Below the pieces are notes generated by a model. It was not told the origin of the DNA. It ran no database searches and saw only the letters and a list, made by a program, of their open reading frames with translations. From Ramlibacter sp. (GTDB lineage: Bacteria > Pseudomonadota > Gammaproteobacteria > Burkholderiales > Burkholderiaceae_C): a DNA stretch of 64,000 nucleotides. Position 1 is the stretch's first letter. Each line of letters begins with the position of its first letter. Position numbers and translations under genes: made by a program. This document shows positions 34,926 to 42,797 of the stretch, piece by piece. The DNA lies in contig JAUYOG010000004.1 of assembly GCA_030695945.1 (NCBI GenBank), forward strand, positions 62,001 to 126,000, given 5' to 3'.

Positions 34926-35423
34926 ATGTCAAACATGAAGAAGGGCGCGCTTTCCGCGCTCGCGCTGCTGGCCGCGGCCGGCGCTTTCGCGCAGGCGGCG
35001 AGCCCCGCACCCATGGCCCGGGAGGGTACCTATGAGCAGACGCTGTGCTTCGGCGGGCCGAACTACGTGGTCAACGCGTCGGACACCGACCGGTACGGGA
35101 CTTACCAGACGACCGGCGGGACGCAATCGGCGACCAAGGCATTCGACTCGATGAGCCTGGAATGCATCGGGACGTTCGAGCTGCGGTCCAGCGTGTACAA
35201 GCACAAGGGCTACTGCGTCTTCCAGGATGCGGCCGGCGACAAGTTCCACGTCGCCGACACGGCTGCGCCCCAGGGCTATACGGTGGAGCTGCTGGGCGGC
35301 ACGGGCAAGTTCAAGGGCATCACGGGCAGCGCGAACGTCGAGCGGTTGGGCGCCATGACCCCGATTCGGCAGGGCACGATGCAGGCCTGCCGGCGGGTCA
35401 CGGGCAGCTACAAATTACCCTGA
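34926..35423 (+). CDS. Small exported protein with a predicted beta-barrel-like domain
   Basis: A 165-residue protein with a Sec signal peptide (cleavage near AFAQA). The mature part has alternating glycine-rich strands; LLGGTGKFKGITGSANVE is a motif often seen in allene-oxide-cyclase/lipocalin-like barrels. Four cysteines (CFGG, SLECIG, KGYCVF, QACRR) could form two disulfides in the periplasm. AAGGAG lies six bases before the ATG at 34926; the ATG at 34920 is too close to it. Directly controlled by heptamer-array promoter 2, divergent from the SARP gene. Function unknown. Confidence 0.72.
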   Translation: MSNMKKGALSALALLAAAGAFAQAASPAPMAREGTYEQTLCFGGPNYVVNASDTDRYGTYQTTGGTQSATKAFDSMSLECIGTFELRSSVYKHKGYCVFQDAAGDKFHVADTAAPQGYTVELLGGTGKFKGITGSANVERLGAMTPIRQGTMQACRRVTGSYKLP

Positions 35424-35535
35424 CAGCGGGAATGCGATGGGCGCGGCCTGAACGGCCGGGTCCGACCGGGATCAGAATGGACTGGGACGCCAGGCCGCGC
35501 GGCAGGGCGCCCTTTTTTACTGCCAGGAGTCCGCC

Positions 35536-36036
35536 ATGCGTCCGTCCATCCTGTCTTTTGTCTGCGCCTGCCTTGCCGCAGTTGCATCCGCTGCAAACGC
35601 CGGCGCCGTCGAGGTGCGATTCGTCAACACCCGCCTGTACACCGATGCCGGCAACACGGCGTGGGAGGAAGAAGCCAACCTGCAGGCGATCGACCGGCAC
35701 TTGAAGGCCCGCGGGCAGCGCTGGTTGCCGGCCAACCACGTGCTCAAGGTGGACGTGCTGGACGTGGACCTGGCGGGCGCCGTGCGGCCGTTCCACGGCG
35801 GCGGCATCGAGATCCGGGTGCTGCGCGGCGGCGCCGACTTCCCGCGCATCCACCTGAAGTACACGCTGGAAGCAGACGGCAAGGTCGAAAGCAGCGGCGA
35901 TGAATGGCTGACGGACCTCGACTACTCGGGCCGCCTGACCGGCGAACGCAACTCCGGATCCCTGCACTACGAGAAGCGGATGATCGACCAGTGGTTCAAG
36001 TCGCGCCTGCTGCCAGGCCCCGGTTCGGCAGGCTGA
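35536..36036 (+). CDS. DUF3016 family exported protein
   Basis: A 166-residue protein with a Sec signal peptide (cleavage near ANAGA) and the DUF3016-type features VEVRFVNTRLYTDAG, a LKVDVLDVDLAGAVRPF strand and a C-terminal KRMIDQWF. AGGAG precedes the ATG. I find no heptamer array in front of it; it may be read through from the gene at 34926 (113 bases upstream). Role unknown; the family is periplasmic and uncharacterised as far as I know. Confidence 0.75.
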   Translation: MRPSILSFVCACLAAVASAANAGAVEVRFVNTRLYTDAGNTAWEEEANLQAIDRHLKARGQRWLPANHVLKVDVLDVDLAGAVRPFHGGGIEIRVLRGGADFPRIHLKYTLEADGKVESSGDEWLTDLDYSGRLTGERNSGSLHYEKRMIDQWFKSRLLPGPGSAG

Positions 36037-36053
36037 TTTCCCCCAGGTGAACC

Positions 36054-36072
36054 GCCGGGCCCACGGCCCGGC
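36054..36072 (+). terminator. Hairpin after the DUF3016 gene
   Basis: GCCGGGCC-CAC-GGCCCGGC, an eight-base-pair perfect stem 18 bases after the stop, without a clear U tract. It separates the DUF3016 gene from the NsrR-type operon. Confidence 0.45.
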
Positions 36073-36130
36073 TCTATCTGTTCCGGTCCCGCTCGACGGG
36101 GTCTAATTCCCCGCGCCATAGAGGCCTTTT

Positions 36131-36155
36131 GAAGATCTATATAAAATACATCTTC
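36131..36155. promoter_or_regulatory. nsrR box: NsrR-like operator with overlapping -10
   Basis: Inverted repeat AAGATCTATAT-A-AAATACATCTT, 11-1-11, close to the NsrR consensus AAGATGYATTT and its complement; 10 of the 12 symmetric pairs match when the flanking G and C are counted. TATAAAAT inside it (36140-36147) is a good -10, so binding would block transcription of the haemoglobin-oxidase-nsrR operon. Confidence 0.75.
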
Positions 36156-36187
36156 AACCCCCCTGCCCTTGCGAACGAGGAACGCCC

Positions 36188-36580
36188 ATGCCCACCGCCG
36201 ACCTGTGCACCGAAGACGAAATCTCGGAGCTGGTGCACACTTTCTACGACCGCGTCCGTGACGATCCCGTCCTGGGCCCGATCTTCGACCGCCACATCAC
36301 GGACTGGGACAGGCACCTTTCGACAATGGTGGACTTCTGGTCCTCCGCGCTGCGCGGCACTGCGCGGTTTCGCGGGCAGCCCATGCCCAAGCACGCAGCC
36401 CTTCCCGGCCTGTCAGCCGAACTGTTCCAGCGTTGGCTCGGGCTGTTCCGGCAGACGACGGCGACGCTGCCGAACGAGGCCCTTGGCGTGCGCGCCAATG
36501 AGCTGGCAGCCCGCGTCGCGCAAAGCCTCTGGTACGGCTACCAGATGAGCCGCGCCGACGCCCTGCCGCAGGAGCTGTGA
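36188..36580 (+). CDS. Group III truncated haemoglobin
   Basis: A 130-residue globin of the truncated group III (trHb-P/Cgb) type: YDRVRDDPVLGPIF near the N-terminus, the DWDRHLSTMVDFWSSALRG block, and the KHAALPGLSAELFQRWLGLF block with the proximal histidine. Such globins bind O2 and NO. GAGGAAC precedes the ATG. It is the first gene behind the NsrR-like operator, which supports a role in NO handling or haem/oxygen supply to the oxidase encoded downstream. The stop overlaps the next start by one base. Confidence 0.85.
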   Translation: MPTADLCTEDEISELVHTFYDRVRDDPVLGPIFDRHITDWDRHLSTMVDFWSSALRGTARFRGQPMPKHAALPGLSAELFQRWLGLFRQTTATLPNEALGVRANELAARVAQSLWYGYQMSRADALPQEL

Positions 36581-38232
36581 TGGACAGCGCCATCCTCAGC
36601 CTCCTCGGGGCCTTCCTGCTGTCGATCATCGGTCTCTTCGTTTTCATCTGGTCCCTGCGCAAGGGACTGCTGATCGAGAATCCCGCGGCCGCCTCGGTCA
36701 TCTTCGCGCGCGGCGAAATCGGGCGGGTGGACGACCCGGCGCTCACTGACGCGGGGCAGCAATCCCTCCAGGATGCCGCGGCTCCCGGCGATCACAGGGC
36801 CCCCCCGGGCGACGCCGCCGAGTTGCGAGACCGCATCGAGTCCGACCGGTCCACCGCCTTCCCGGTCTTCATGTTCGTGGCCTTCGCCTGCTTCTGGCTG
36901 ATCGTCGGCTCGCTGGCGGGCCTGACCTCCTCGATCAAGCTGCATGCGCCCGACTGGTTGACGCAGCAGGCGTGGCTGACCTTCGGCCGCATCCGCACCG
37001 TGCACCTCACCGCCGTGCTGTACGGCTGGATCACCAACGCCGCGCTGGCCATGATCGTGTGGCTGCTGCCGCGCCTGCTGCGCACGCGGCTGCACGGCGC
37101 CGTGTGGACGATGCTGGGCGGCGCGCTGATCAACACCGGCATCGCGGCCGGCATCGGCGCCATCTCGGCCGGCTGGAGCGACGGCATGGAATACCTGGAG
37201 ATACCCTGGCAGATCGCCGTCTTCATCCTGGTGGGCTTCGTCTTCGTCATCCTGCCGGTGCTGTTCACGCTGGTGAACCGCAAGGTCGAGCACCTGTATG
37301 TGAGCGTCTGGTACATGGTGGCGGCCCTGCTGTGGATCGCGCTGCTGTTCCTCGTGGGCAAGCTGCCCGGCGTGCACACGGGCGTGCAACAGGCCACCAC
37401 CAACTGGTGGTATGGCCACAACGTGCTGGGGCTGTGGTTCACGCCGGTGAGCGTGGGCGCCATCTACTACTTCCTGCCCAAGATCATCGGGCGGCCCGTG
37501 CGCTCGTACAACCTGTCGATCCTGGGGTTCTGGACCCTCGCGTTCTTCTACGGCCAGGTCGGCGGCCACCACCTGATCGGCGGGCCGGTGCCGGGCTGGC
37601 TGACCACGCTGTCCATCGTGCAGAGCCTGATGATGGTGATCCCGGTGATCGCCTTCAGCATCAACATGGGCGGCACGCTGCAGGGGCGGATGCACCTGGC
37701 GCTCTACTCGCCGACCCTGCGGTTCATGATGTTCGGCGGCCTGATGTACTTCGCCTCCTCGGTGCAGGGCTCGCTGGAGGCGCTGCGCAGCGTCAACCAG
37801 GTGGCGCACTTCACGCACTTCACCGTCGCACACGCGCACCTGGGCGCGTACGCCTTCGTGAGCATGGTGCTGTTCGGCGCGATCTACTTCATGATGCCGC
37901 GCGTGCTCAACTGGGAGTGGCCGTATCCGCGCCTCATCTCGCTGCACTTCTGGCTGGCCGTCGCCGGCATCTCGATCTACTTCGTCGGCCTCACGATCGG
38001 CGGGTGGCTGCAAGGGGTGGCGATGCTCGATGCCGCAAGGCCCTTCATGGAATCGGTGACCGTCACCCTGCCCTGGCTCAAGTGGCGCTCGGTCGGAGGC
38101 GGCCTGATGGTGCTCGGCCACCTCGTCTTCGTCGGCCACTTCCTCGCGATGGCCCTGCGCTTCGGGCCGACGCGCACCGGCGCGGCGCTGTTCGCGCACA
38201 ACAACGAGCTGGAGCTGGCGTATGGAAAATGA
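36580..38232 (+). CDS. ccoN: cbb3-type cytochrome oxidase subunit I-like protein with N-terminal CcoS-like segment
   Basis: A 550-residue haem-copper oxidase catalytic subunit. Residues 1-50 (one membrane helix then FARGE) resemble CcoS and are followed by the CcoN core. Metal ligands are all visible: H142 and H420 (low-spin haem), H418 (haem b3), H280, H330, H331 (CuB), and Y324 six residues before the histidine pair, the position of the cross-linked tyrosine of cbb3 oxidases. This argues for an oxidase, not a nitric oxide reductase. CcoP and CcoQ genes are absent; the electron entry is CcoO plus a mono-haem cytochrome. AGGAG precedes the ATG. Confidence 0.83.
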   Translation: MDSAILSLLGAFLLSIIGLFVFIWSLRKGLLIENPAAASVIFARGEIGRVDDPALTDAGQQSLQDAAAPGDHRAPPGDAAELRDRIESDRSTAFPVFMFVAFACFWLIVGSLAGLTSSIKLHAPDWLTQQAWLTFGRIRTVHLTAVLYGWITNAALAMIVWLLPRLLRTRLHGAVWTMLGGALINTGIAAGIGAISAGWSDGMEYLEIPWQIAVFILVGFVFVILPVLFTLVNRKVEHLYVSVWYMVAALLWIALLFLVGKLPGVHTGVQQATTNWWYGHNVLGLWFTPVSVGAIYYFLPKIIGRPVRSYNLSILGFWTLAFFYGQVGGHHLIGGPVPGWLTTLSIVQSLMMVIPVIAFSINMGGTLQGRMHLALYSPTLRFMMFGGLMYFASSVQGSLEALRSVNQVAHFTHFTVAHAHLGAYAFVSMVLFGAIYFMMPRVLNWEWPYPRLISLHFWLAVAGISIYFVGLTIGGWLQGVAMLDAARPFMESVTVTLPWLKWRSVGGGLMVLGHLVFVGHFLAMALRFGPTRTGAALFAHNNELELAYGK

Positions 38233-38824
38233 GATCAAGCTCGCCTCGGGCGCCATGGTGGCGCTGGGCGTCGCCACCGCGGCGCTGGTCGTCATGCCCT
38301 ACCTGGAAGTGCGCGACGTCAAGCCGCCGCCCCAGCTCAAGCCCTACACCAGCGCCGAGCTGCGCGGGCGCGAGGTATACATCGCCAACGGCTGCGTCTA
38401 TTGCCACAGCCAGCAGCCGCGCGACCGCAACCTCGGCCCCGACCAGGCGCGCGGCTGGGGCCGCGCCTCGGTGCCGGGCGACTACTACTACGACAAGCCG
38501 CACCTGCTGGGCAGCATGCGCACCGGGCCGGACCTGTTCAACATCGGCGCGCGCCAGCCCAGCAAGGACTGGCACCTCGGCCACCTGTACCAGCCCCGCG
38601 CCTACGTCCCGGATTCGATCATGCCGTCGTACCCCTACCTGTTCACGGTGAAGGACGCGAAGGAAGCGCAGGCCGAAGGCGAACAGGCCGTCACACTGCC
38701 CGCGGGTTACGGTCCGAACTACGGCCAGGTCCTGGTAGCTACGCCCGAGGCGCTGGACCTCGTGAAGTACCTGCAATCGCTGAACCACACCTACCCGGTG
38801 CTGCCCGCGGCGCCCCAACCCTGA
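38222..38824 (+). CDS. ccoO: cbb3-type oxidase subunit II, mono-haem cytochrome c
   Basis: A 200-residue protein with one N-terminal membrane anchor and one haem c site (C58-V-Y-C61-H62). VRDVKPPPQLKPYT, NGCVYCHSQQPRDRN and ARGWGRASVPGDYYYDKPHLLGSMRTGPDLFNIG are typical CcoO blocks; the DSIMPSYP segment supplies the probable axial methionine. It overlaps the end of ccoN by 11 bases. It transfers electrons from the downstream cytochrome c to the catalytic subunit. Confidence 0.88.
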   Translation: MENEIKLASGAMVALGVATAALVVMPYLEVRDVKPPPQLKPYTSAELRGREVYIANGCVYCHSQQPRDRNLGPDQARGWGRASVPGDYYYDKPHLLGSMRTGPDLFNIGARQPSKDWHLGHLYQPRAYVPDSIMPSYPYLFTVKDAKEAQAEGEQAVTLPAGYGPNYGQVLVATPEALDLVKYLQSLNHTYPVLPAAPQP

Positions 38825-38831
38825 GCGAGCC

Positions 38832-39431
38832 ATGTCCGACGAGATCCGATCCCGAACCCCGGCGCAGGCGCGCGAGCAAGCCGAGCCCTCGGAGCGCACG
38901 CAGCCCATCCCGCTGGTGGCGGCCGCCGTCACGCTGGCGATGGTGCTGGCCGGTGCGTCCTACATCTTCTTTTCCGAACCGTTCGGCAGCGCCGGCCTCG
39001 GCGACCGCCGCACCCTCGCCGACCTGCGGGGGCCGGCAGTGGGCGCCGCCGCCGACGGCAAGCAGCTGTTCACCACCCACTGCGCCGCCTGCCACCAGGC
39101 CAGCGGCAAGGGCCTGCCCGGTGCATTCCCGCCGCTCGACGGCTCGGAATGGGTGACGGGCGAGCCCCGGATCCTCGCGAACATCCTGCTGCACGGCGTG
39201 ACGGGCGAGATGACCGTCGCCGGCACCGTGTTCAAGGGCGCCATGCCCTCCTTCCAGAAGCTCGGCGACGCCGAACTGGCGGCGGTGGCGAGCTACGTTC
39301 GGTCCGAGTGGTCGAACAAGGCGCAGCCCATCGGCGCCGACCTGTTCGTCGCCGAGCGCAAGGCCGCGACGCGCTCGACACCTTTTTCCAGCGGTGATGA
39401 AATCAGGGCACTCGCCGCCAAGGCGCCCTGA
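38832..39431 (+). CDS. Membrane-anchored mono-haem cytochrome c
   Basis: A 199-residue protein with an N-terminal membrane helix (about residues 27-48) and one haem site C84-A-A-C87-H88; AMPSFQKLGDAELAAVASYVR holds the probable axial methionine. It takes the place that the di-haem CcoP has in standard cbb3 operons, but with one haem only. Starts seven bases after ccoO. Likely electron donor or third subunit of the oxidase. Confidence 0.8.
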   Translation: MSDEIRSRTPAQAREQAEPSERTQPIPLVAAAVTLAMVLAGASYIFFSEPFGSAGLGDRRTLADLRGPAVGAAADGKQLFTTHCAACHQASGKGLPGAFPPLDGSEWVTGEPRILANILLHGVTGEMTVAGTVFKGAMPSFQKLGDAELAAVASYVRSEWSNKAQPIGADLFVAERKAATRSTPFSSGDEIRALAAKAP

Positions 39432-39446
39432 CCGCTCGGAGCATCC

Positions 39447-39902
39447 ATGCGCCTCACCAGCCTCACCGACTACGCCATGCGCCTGCTGATCCACCTGGCG
39501 CAGCACCCCGAGCGGCTCTGCACGATCGCCGAGATCGCGCAGGTCTACGGGATTTCGGAGGCGCACCTGATGAAGATCACCCACCAGCTCGGGCTGGCCG
39601 GCTGGATCGAGACCGTCCGGGGCAAGGGCGGCGGCATGCGGCTTGCGCGGCCGCCCAAGGACATCGTGCTGGGCGACGTGGTGCGCAGCATGGAGTCGGA
39701 CTTTTCGCTGGTCGAATGCTTCGCCACCGGCGGCAACTGCATGCTCACGGGCAACTGCGGCCTGACGGGCGTGCTCGAGGGCGCGTTGAACAGCTTCATG
39801 CGGCACCTCGACGGCTACACGCTGGCCGACATCCTGCCCCGGCCGCCCGGCTCGCCGAAGGTGATCCGCATGCCGCGCCGCGTGAAGGAGGCGCGCGCCT
39901 GA
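39447..39902 (+). CDS. nsrR: Nitric-oxide-sensing Rrf2 repressor NsrR
   Basis: A 151-residue Rrf2 regulator with the NsrR start MRLTSLTDYAMRLLIHLA, the winged helix and the VRGKGGGMRL wing. C91, C98 and C104 are the three cluster cysteines in the spacing of NsrR, so it should carry an NO-sensitive [Fe-S] cluster. YTLADIL near the C-terminus is also shared with enterobacterial NsrR. It is encoded within the operon whose promoter contains an NsrR-like operator, so it probably represses its own transcript until NO destroys the cluster. The stop overlaps the SCO gene start by one base. Confidence 0.88.
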   Translation: MRLTSLTDYAMRLLIHLAQHPERLCTIAEIAQVYGISEAHLMKITHQLGLAGWIETVRGKGGGMRLARPPKDIVLGDVVRSMESDFSLVECFATGGNCMLTGNCGLTGVLEGALNSFMRHLDGYTLADILPRPPGSPKVIRMPRRVKEARA

Positions 39903-40534
39903 TGTTCCGAACGGCCTTGCTCTGCGCAGGCCTCGCGCTCGCCGGTTACGCGAGCGCCGCCTGGCTCACGCACGACTTCCAGGTGTGGACCGCCGAAGGC
40001 GCGCGCCGGCTGGAGGTTGCGCTGCGGCCCGTCGCCACGCCGGATGTGCAGGTGGACGGGCCGGGGATCGACAAGCAACCCCTGGCCCGCCTGCTCGCGG
40101 ACGGCCGGACGGTGACGGTGGTGGATTTCGTCTACACGCGCTGCCAGACGGTGTGCCTTTCGCTGGGCGGCGTGCTGCAGCAGATGCAGGCTGCGTTGCG
40201 GCAGGACGACGCAGCGGGTCGCTCGGCGCCAGTCAAGCTGCTGTCGATCAGCTTCGACGGAGCGCACGACGAGCCGCCGGTGCTGCAGCGCTACGCCGCG
40301 CGCCTGAATGCCGATCCCGGCCTGTGGCGTTTCGTTCGGACCGCCGATGCGCGCGACACGCGGCGCCTGCTGGAAGCCTTCGAGGTCGTCGTGGTCCCCG
40401 ATGGCCGCGGCGATTACGAACACAACGCAGCCTTGCTGGTCGTCGACCCCCAAGGGAAGCTGGTGCGCGTCTTCGACTCTTCCGAAAAGCAATTGACGCT
40501 CGATTACGCGCGCCATCTCGCGGGGCAGCCATGA
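39902..40534 (+). CDS. SCO1/SenC-type copper chaperone
   Basis: A 210-residue membrane-anchored thioredoxin-fold protein of the SCO family. The copper-binding pair is C81-Q-T-V-C85 within VVDFVYTRCQTVC, with the partner histidine in DYEHNAALLVVD about 95 residues later; FDGAHDEPPVLQRYAARL is the usual SCO block. It would deliver copper to the CuB site of the oxidase encoded upstream. Overlaps nsrR by one base and the next gene by ATGA. Confidence 0.83.
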   Translation: MFRTALLCAGLALAGYASAAWLTHDFQVWTAEGARRLEVALRPVATPDVQVDGPGIDKQPLARLLADGRTVTVVDFVYTRCQTVCLSLGGVLQQMQAALRQDDAAGRSAPVKLLSISFDGAHDEPPVLQRYAARLNADPGLWRFVRTADARDTRRLLEAFEVVVVPDGRGDYEHNAALLVVDPQGKLVRVFDSSEKQLTLDYARHLAGQP

Positions 40535-41142
40535 CGAAGACGCCTTGGCTCACTCCTCCGCGCCTGACCGCGGCAGCCGCGGCGCTGCTCGTCCTGTTGG
40601 CCTTGCCGCCGTTGCGCCAAGCATTGGAAGCGGGCATGACAACCCACATGCTGGTCCAGTATCCCCTGCTGGCGATGTGCGGGGCGATGCTGGCCCACGC
40701 GCTGCCGCCGCGCTGGCGTGCGCTGTGCGATCGCTGGAACGGCTACGGCGTCAGCGGGCTGCTCGCCGCCGCGCTGGTGCTGGCCGTGCTGATGATTCCG
40801 CGCGTGCTCGACCTGGCGCTGGTGGACGCCCGCGTCGAGGCTGCCAAGTGGCTGGCGCTGCTGCTGTGCGGCGCCGCCCTGCGCCTCTCGTGGCGCCCGG
40901 CCGGCCTGCTGGTCCAGGGCTTCTTCCTCGGCAACATCCTGCCGATGACGGTGGTGGCGGGGCACCTGTTCCAGGACACGCCGGTGCGCCTGTGCAACGC
41001 TTACCTGCTGGACGACCAGGTGCGCCTGGGCCGCGGCCTGGTGTGGATCGCTGCGGCAGTGGCCGCCGTATGGTTCGCTCTGGTGATCCGCGCCCTGGTG
41101 CAGCGCGAGGCGCAGGCGGGGGTTGCCAACCCGACAGCATGA
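40531..41142 (+). CDS. Polytopic membrane protein, possibly CtaG-like oxidase assembly factor
   Basis: A 203-residue protein with about five or six hydrophobic helices. The segment MTTHMLVQYPLLAMCGAMLAHALPP with its histidines is reminiscent of caa3_CtaG-type assembly proteins, but the match is from memory and weak. Translationally coupled to the SCO gene, so a role in oxidase assembly or copper insertion is a fair guess. Otherwise uncharacterised. Confidence 0.6.
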   Translation: MTKTPWLTPPRLTAAAAALLVLLALPPLRQALEAGMTTHMLVQYPLLAMCGAMLAHALPPRWRALCDRWNGYGVSGLLAAALVLAVLMIPRVLDLALVDARVEAAKWLALLLCGAALRLSWRPAGLLVQGFFLGNILPMTVVAGHLFQDTPVRLCNAYLLDDQVRLGRGLVWIAAAVAAVWFALVIRALVQREAQAGVANPTA

Positions 41143-41168
41143 GGGAGCCGCCGCGTCCCGGTCTCCTG

Positions 41169-41221
41169 TGACGCTCTTCTCACGCCGGGATCACGCCCGC
41201 GATACGCCCCATCGCCACACT
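41169..41221 (+). promoter_or_regulatory. Heptamer-array promoter 3 (candidate SARP site)
   Basis: TGACGCT (41169), TCACGCC (41180), TCACGCC (41191), ATACGCC (41202), strict 11-base period; CACACT at 41216-41221, seven bases after the last heptamer. It lies 6.3 kb from array 2 with the whole NsrR operon between them, yet the two are nearly identical over the first 30 bases. Confidence 0.75.
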
Positions 41222-41254
41222 ACTTTCCCAGATCACTGAACCAGGAGAGCGGTC

Positions 41255-41413
41255 ATGGCAAACATTCCCGTCGCGCCGGGCTGGAGTTGCTGGCGGCACG
41301 CCCGGGAGAGCCGCAAACACATGCCACGCAAGGTCCTGTTCGCACTGACCGTCGCGGCCGCACTGGCAGCGGCGGCCACCGTCACGGCGGGCCTGCCTGT
41401 CACCTCGTTCTGA
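41255..41413 (+). CDS. Small 52-residue membrane or exported peptide
   Basis: Reads MANIPVAPGWSCWRHARES then a hydrophobic, alanine-rich helix (residues about 25-47) and ends at TSF. AGGAGAG is placed six bases before the ATG, and heptamer-array promoter 3 lies directly upstream, so this short gene is very likely real. An internal ATG at 41321 would give a 30-residue form that is nearly all signal-like helix. No family recognised. Confidence 0.6.
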   Translation: MANIPVAPGWSCWRHARESRKHMPRKVLFALTVAAALAAAATVTAGLPVTSF

Positions 41414-41432
41414 GCGCGGTGCCGGGGGCGCC

Positions 41433-42746
41433 TTACAACACCAGCATCGCCCGGAAGTCGTTGACGTTGGTGTGCGTCGGGCCGGTGATCACCAGGTCGT
41501 CGAGCTGGCGGAAATAGCCGTAGGCGTCGTTGCGGTCCAGGAATGCATCGATCTTCATGCCCAGCGACAGCGCACGCGACAGGGTCTCCGGCGCGACGAA
41601 AGCGCCGGCGTTGTCTTCGACGCCGTCGATGCCGTCGGTGTCCGCTGCCAGCGCCCACACACCCGCTTGCCCCTGCAGCGCCTGCGCCAGGCCCAGGCAG
41701 AACTCGCCGGCCCGCCCGCCCCGGCCACGCGGGGTTCCTTCGGGCTGCTTGCGGATCGTCACCGTCGTCTCGCCGCCGGACAGGATCACGCACGGCTTGC
41801 CGAACGGCTGGCCACGATGGGCCACGGCACGCGCCAGCGCCGCGTGCATCTTGCCGATTTCGCGTGACTCGCCTTCGATCTCGTCGCTCAGGATGTGCGC
41901 CTCCAGCCCGGCCGCGCGCGCTTCGCGGGCCGCGGCTTCGAGCGACTGCTGTGGCGTGGCGATCAGTTGCACCTCATGACCGGCGAAGACTTCATCGCCG
42001 GGCTTGGGCGTCTCCAGCGCGCCTTGCTCCAGCAAGCTCATGATCGCGCCCGGCACGGCAATACCGTAACGCTGCAGGATCGCGATGGCCTCGGCGCAGC
42101 TGGTCGCGTCCGGCACCGTGGGGCCGCTCGCGATGATCGACGGGTCGTCGCCCGGCACGTCGCTGATGGTGAGCGTGACGACTTTTGCCGGCGCACAGGC
42201 AGCGGCGAGCCGCCCGCCCTTGATGCGCGACAGGTGCTTGCGCACGCAGTTCATCTCCGCGATGTTGGCGCCGCAGGCCAGCAACTGCCTGTTGATGCGT
42301 TGCTTGTCTTCCAGCGTAAGGCCTTCCGCCGGCAGCGTCAGCAGCGCGGAACCTCCGCCCGAGATCAGGCACAGCACGAGGTCGTCGGCCGTGAGCCCGT
42401 GCGCCAGCGCGAGGATGCGCTGCGCGGCCTGCAGTCCGGCGGCGTCCGGCACCGGATGCGCGGCCTCGACGATCTCGATGCGCTGCTGCACCCCCTCGGG
42501 GCGCGGCGGGATGTGGTGATAGCGCGTGACGACCAGCCCTTCGAGCGGGGCATCGGCCGGCCACAGCGCCTCGACTGCCTGCGCCATGGACCCGCCTGCC
42601 TTGCCCGCGCCCAGCACGATGGTGCGGCCCTTCGGGCGTGCCGGCAGGAAGGCCCCCATGCTGTGCAGCGGAAGAGCACGCCGCACGGCAGCATGGTAGA
42701 GGTGCTCGAGGAAGCGGCGCGGATCGGTAGCGGGGTTGGGCGTCAT
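41433..42746 (-). CDS. ttuD: Glycerate 2-kinase / hydroxypyruvate reductase (MOFRL family)
   Basis: A 437-residue DUF4147-MOFRL protein: IVLGAGKAGGSMAQAVE near residue 42, LCLISGGGSALLTLPAEG near 123, ISDVPGDDPSIIASGPTVPD near 190 and the C-terminal GGRAGEFCLGLAQAL block. The family was first annotated as TtuD hydroxypyruvate reductase and is now mostly regarded as glycerate 2-kinase. With the TtuC-like dehydrogenase at 46004 it would complete tartrate to 2-phosphoglycerate. A multicopper oxidase and a binding-protein gene lie between the two. Confidence 0.87.
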   Translation of the reverse strand: MTPNPATDPRRFLEHLYHAAVRRALPLHSMGAFLPARPKGRTIVLGAGKAGGSMAQAVEALWPADAPLEGLVVTRYHHIPPRPEGVQQRIEIVEAAHPVPDAAGLQAAQRILALAHGLTADDLVLCLISGGGSALLTLPAEGLTLEDKQRINRQLLACGANIAEMNCVRKHLSRIKGGRLAAACAPAKVVTLTISDVPGDDPSIIASGPTVPDATSCAEAIAILQRYGIAVPGAIMSLLEQGALETPKPGDEVFAGHEVQLIATPQQSLEAAAREARAAGLEAHILSDEIEGESREIGKMHAALARAVAHRGQPFGKPCVILSGGETTVTIRKQPEGTPRGRGGRAGEFCLGLAQALQGQAGVWALAADTDGIDGVEDNAGAFVAPETLSRALSLGMKIDAFLDRNDAYGYFRQLDDLVITGPTHTNVNDFRAMLVL

Positions 42747-42797
42747 GCGGTTCTCCAGCGCGGATTGTGACGCGCCGGCCGGGCGGCCACCAGCCGC

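Noticed and set aside
36580..38232. Nitric oxide reductase (NorB-like) instead of an oxidase, suggested by the NsrR context
   Set aside because: All three CuB histidines and the tyrosine six residues before the histidine pair are present, followed by a CcoO with its typical blocks; NorB lacks that tyrosine arrangement and pairs with NorC.
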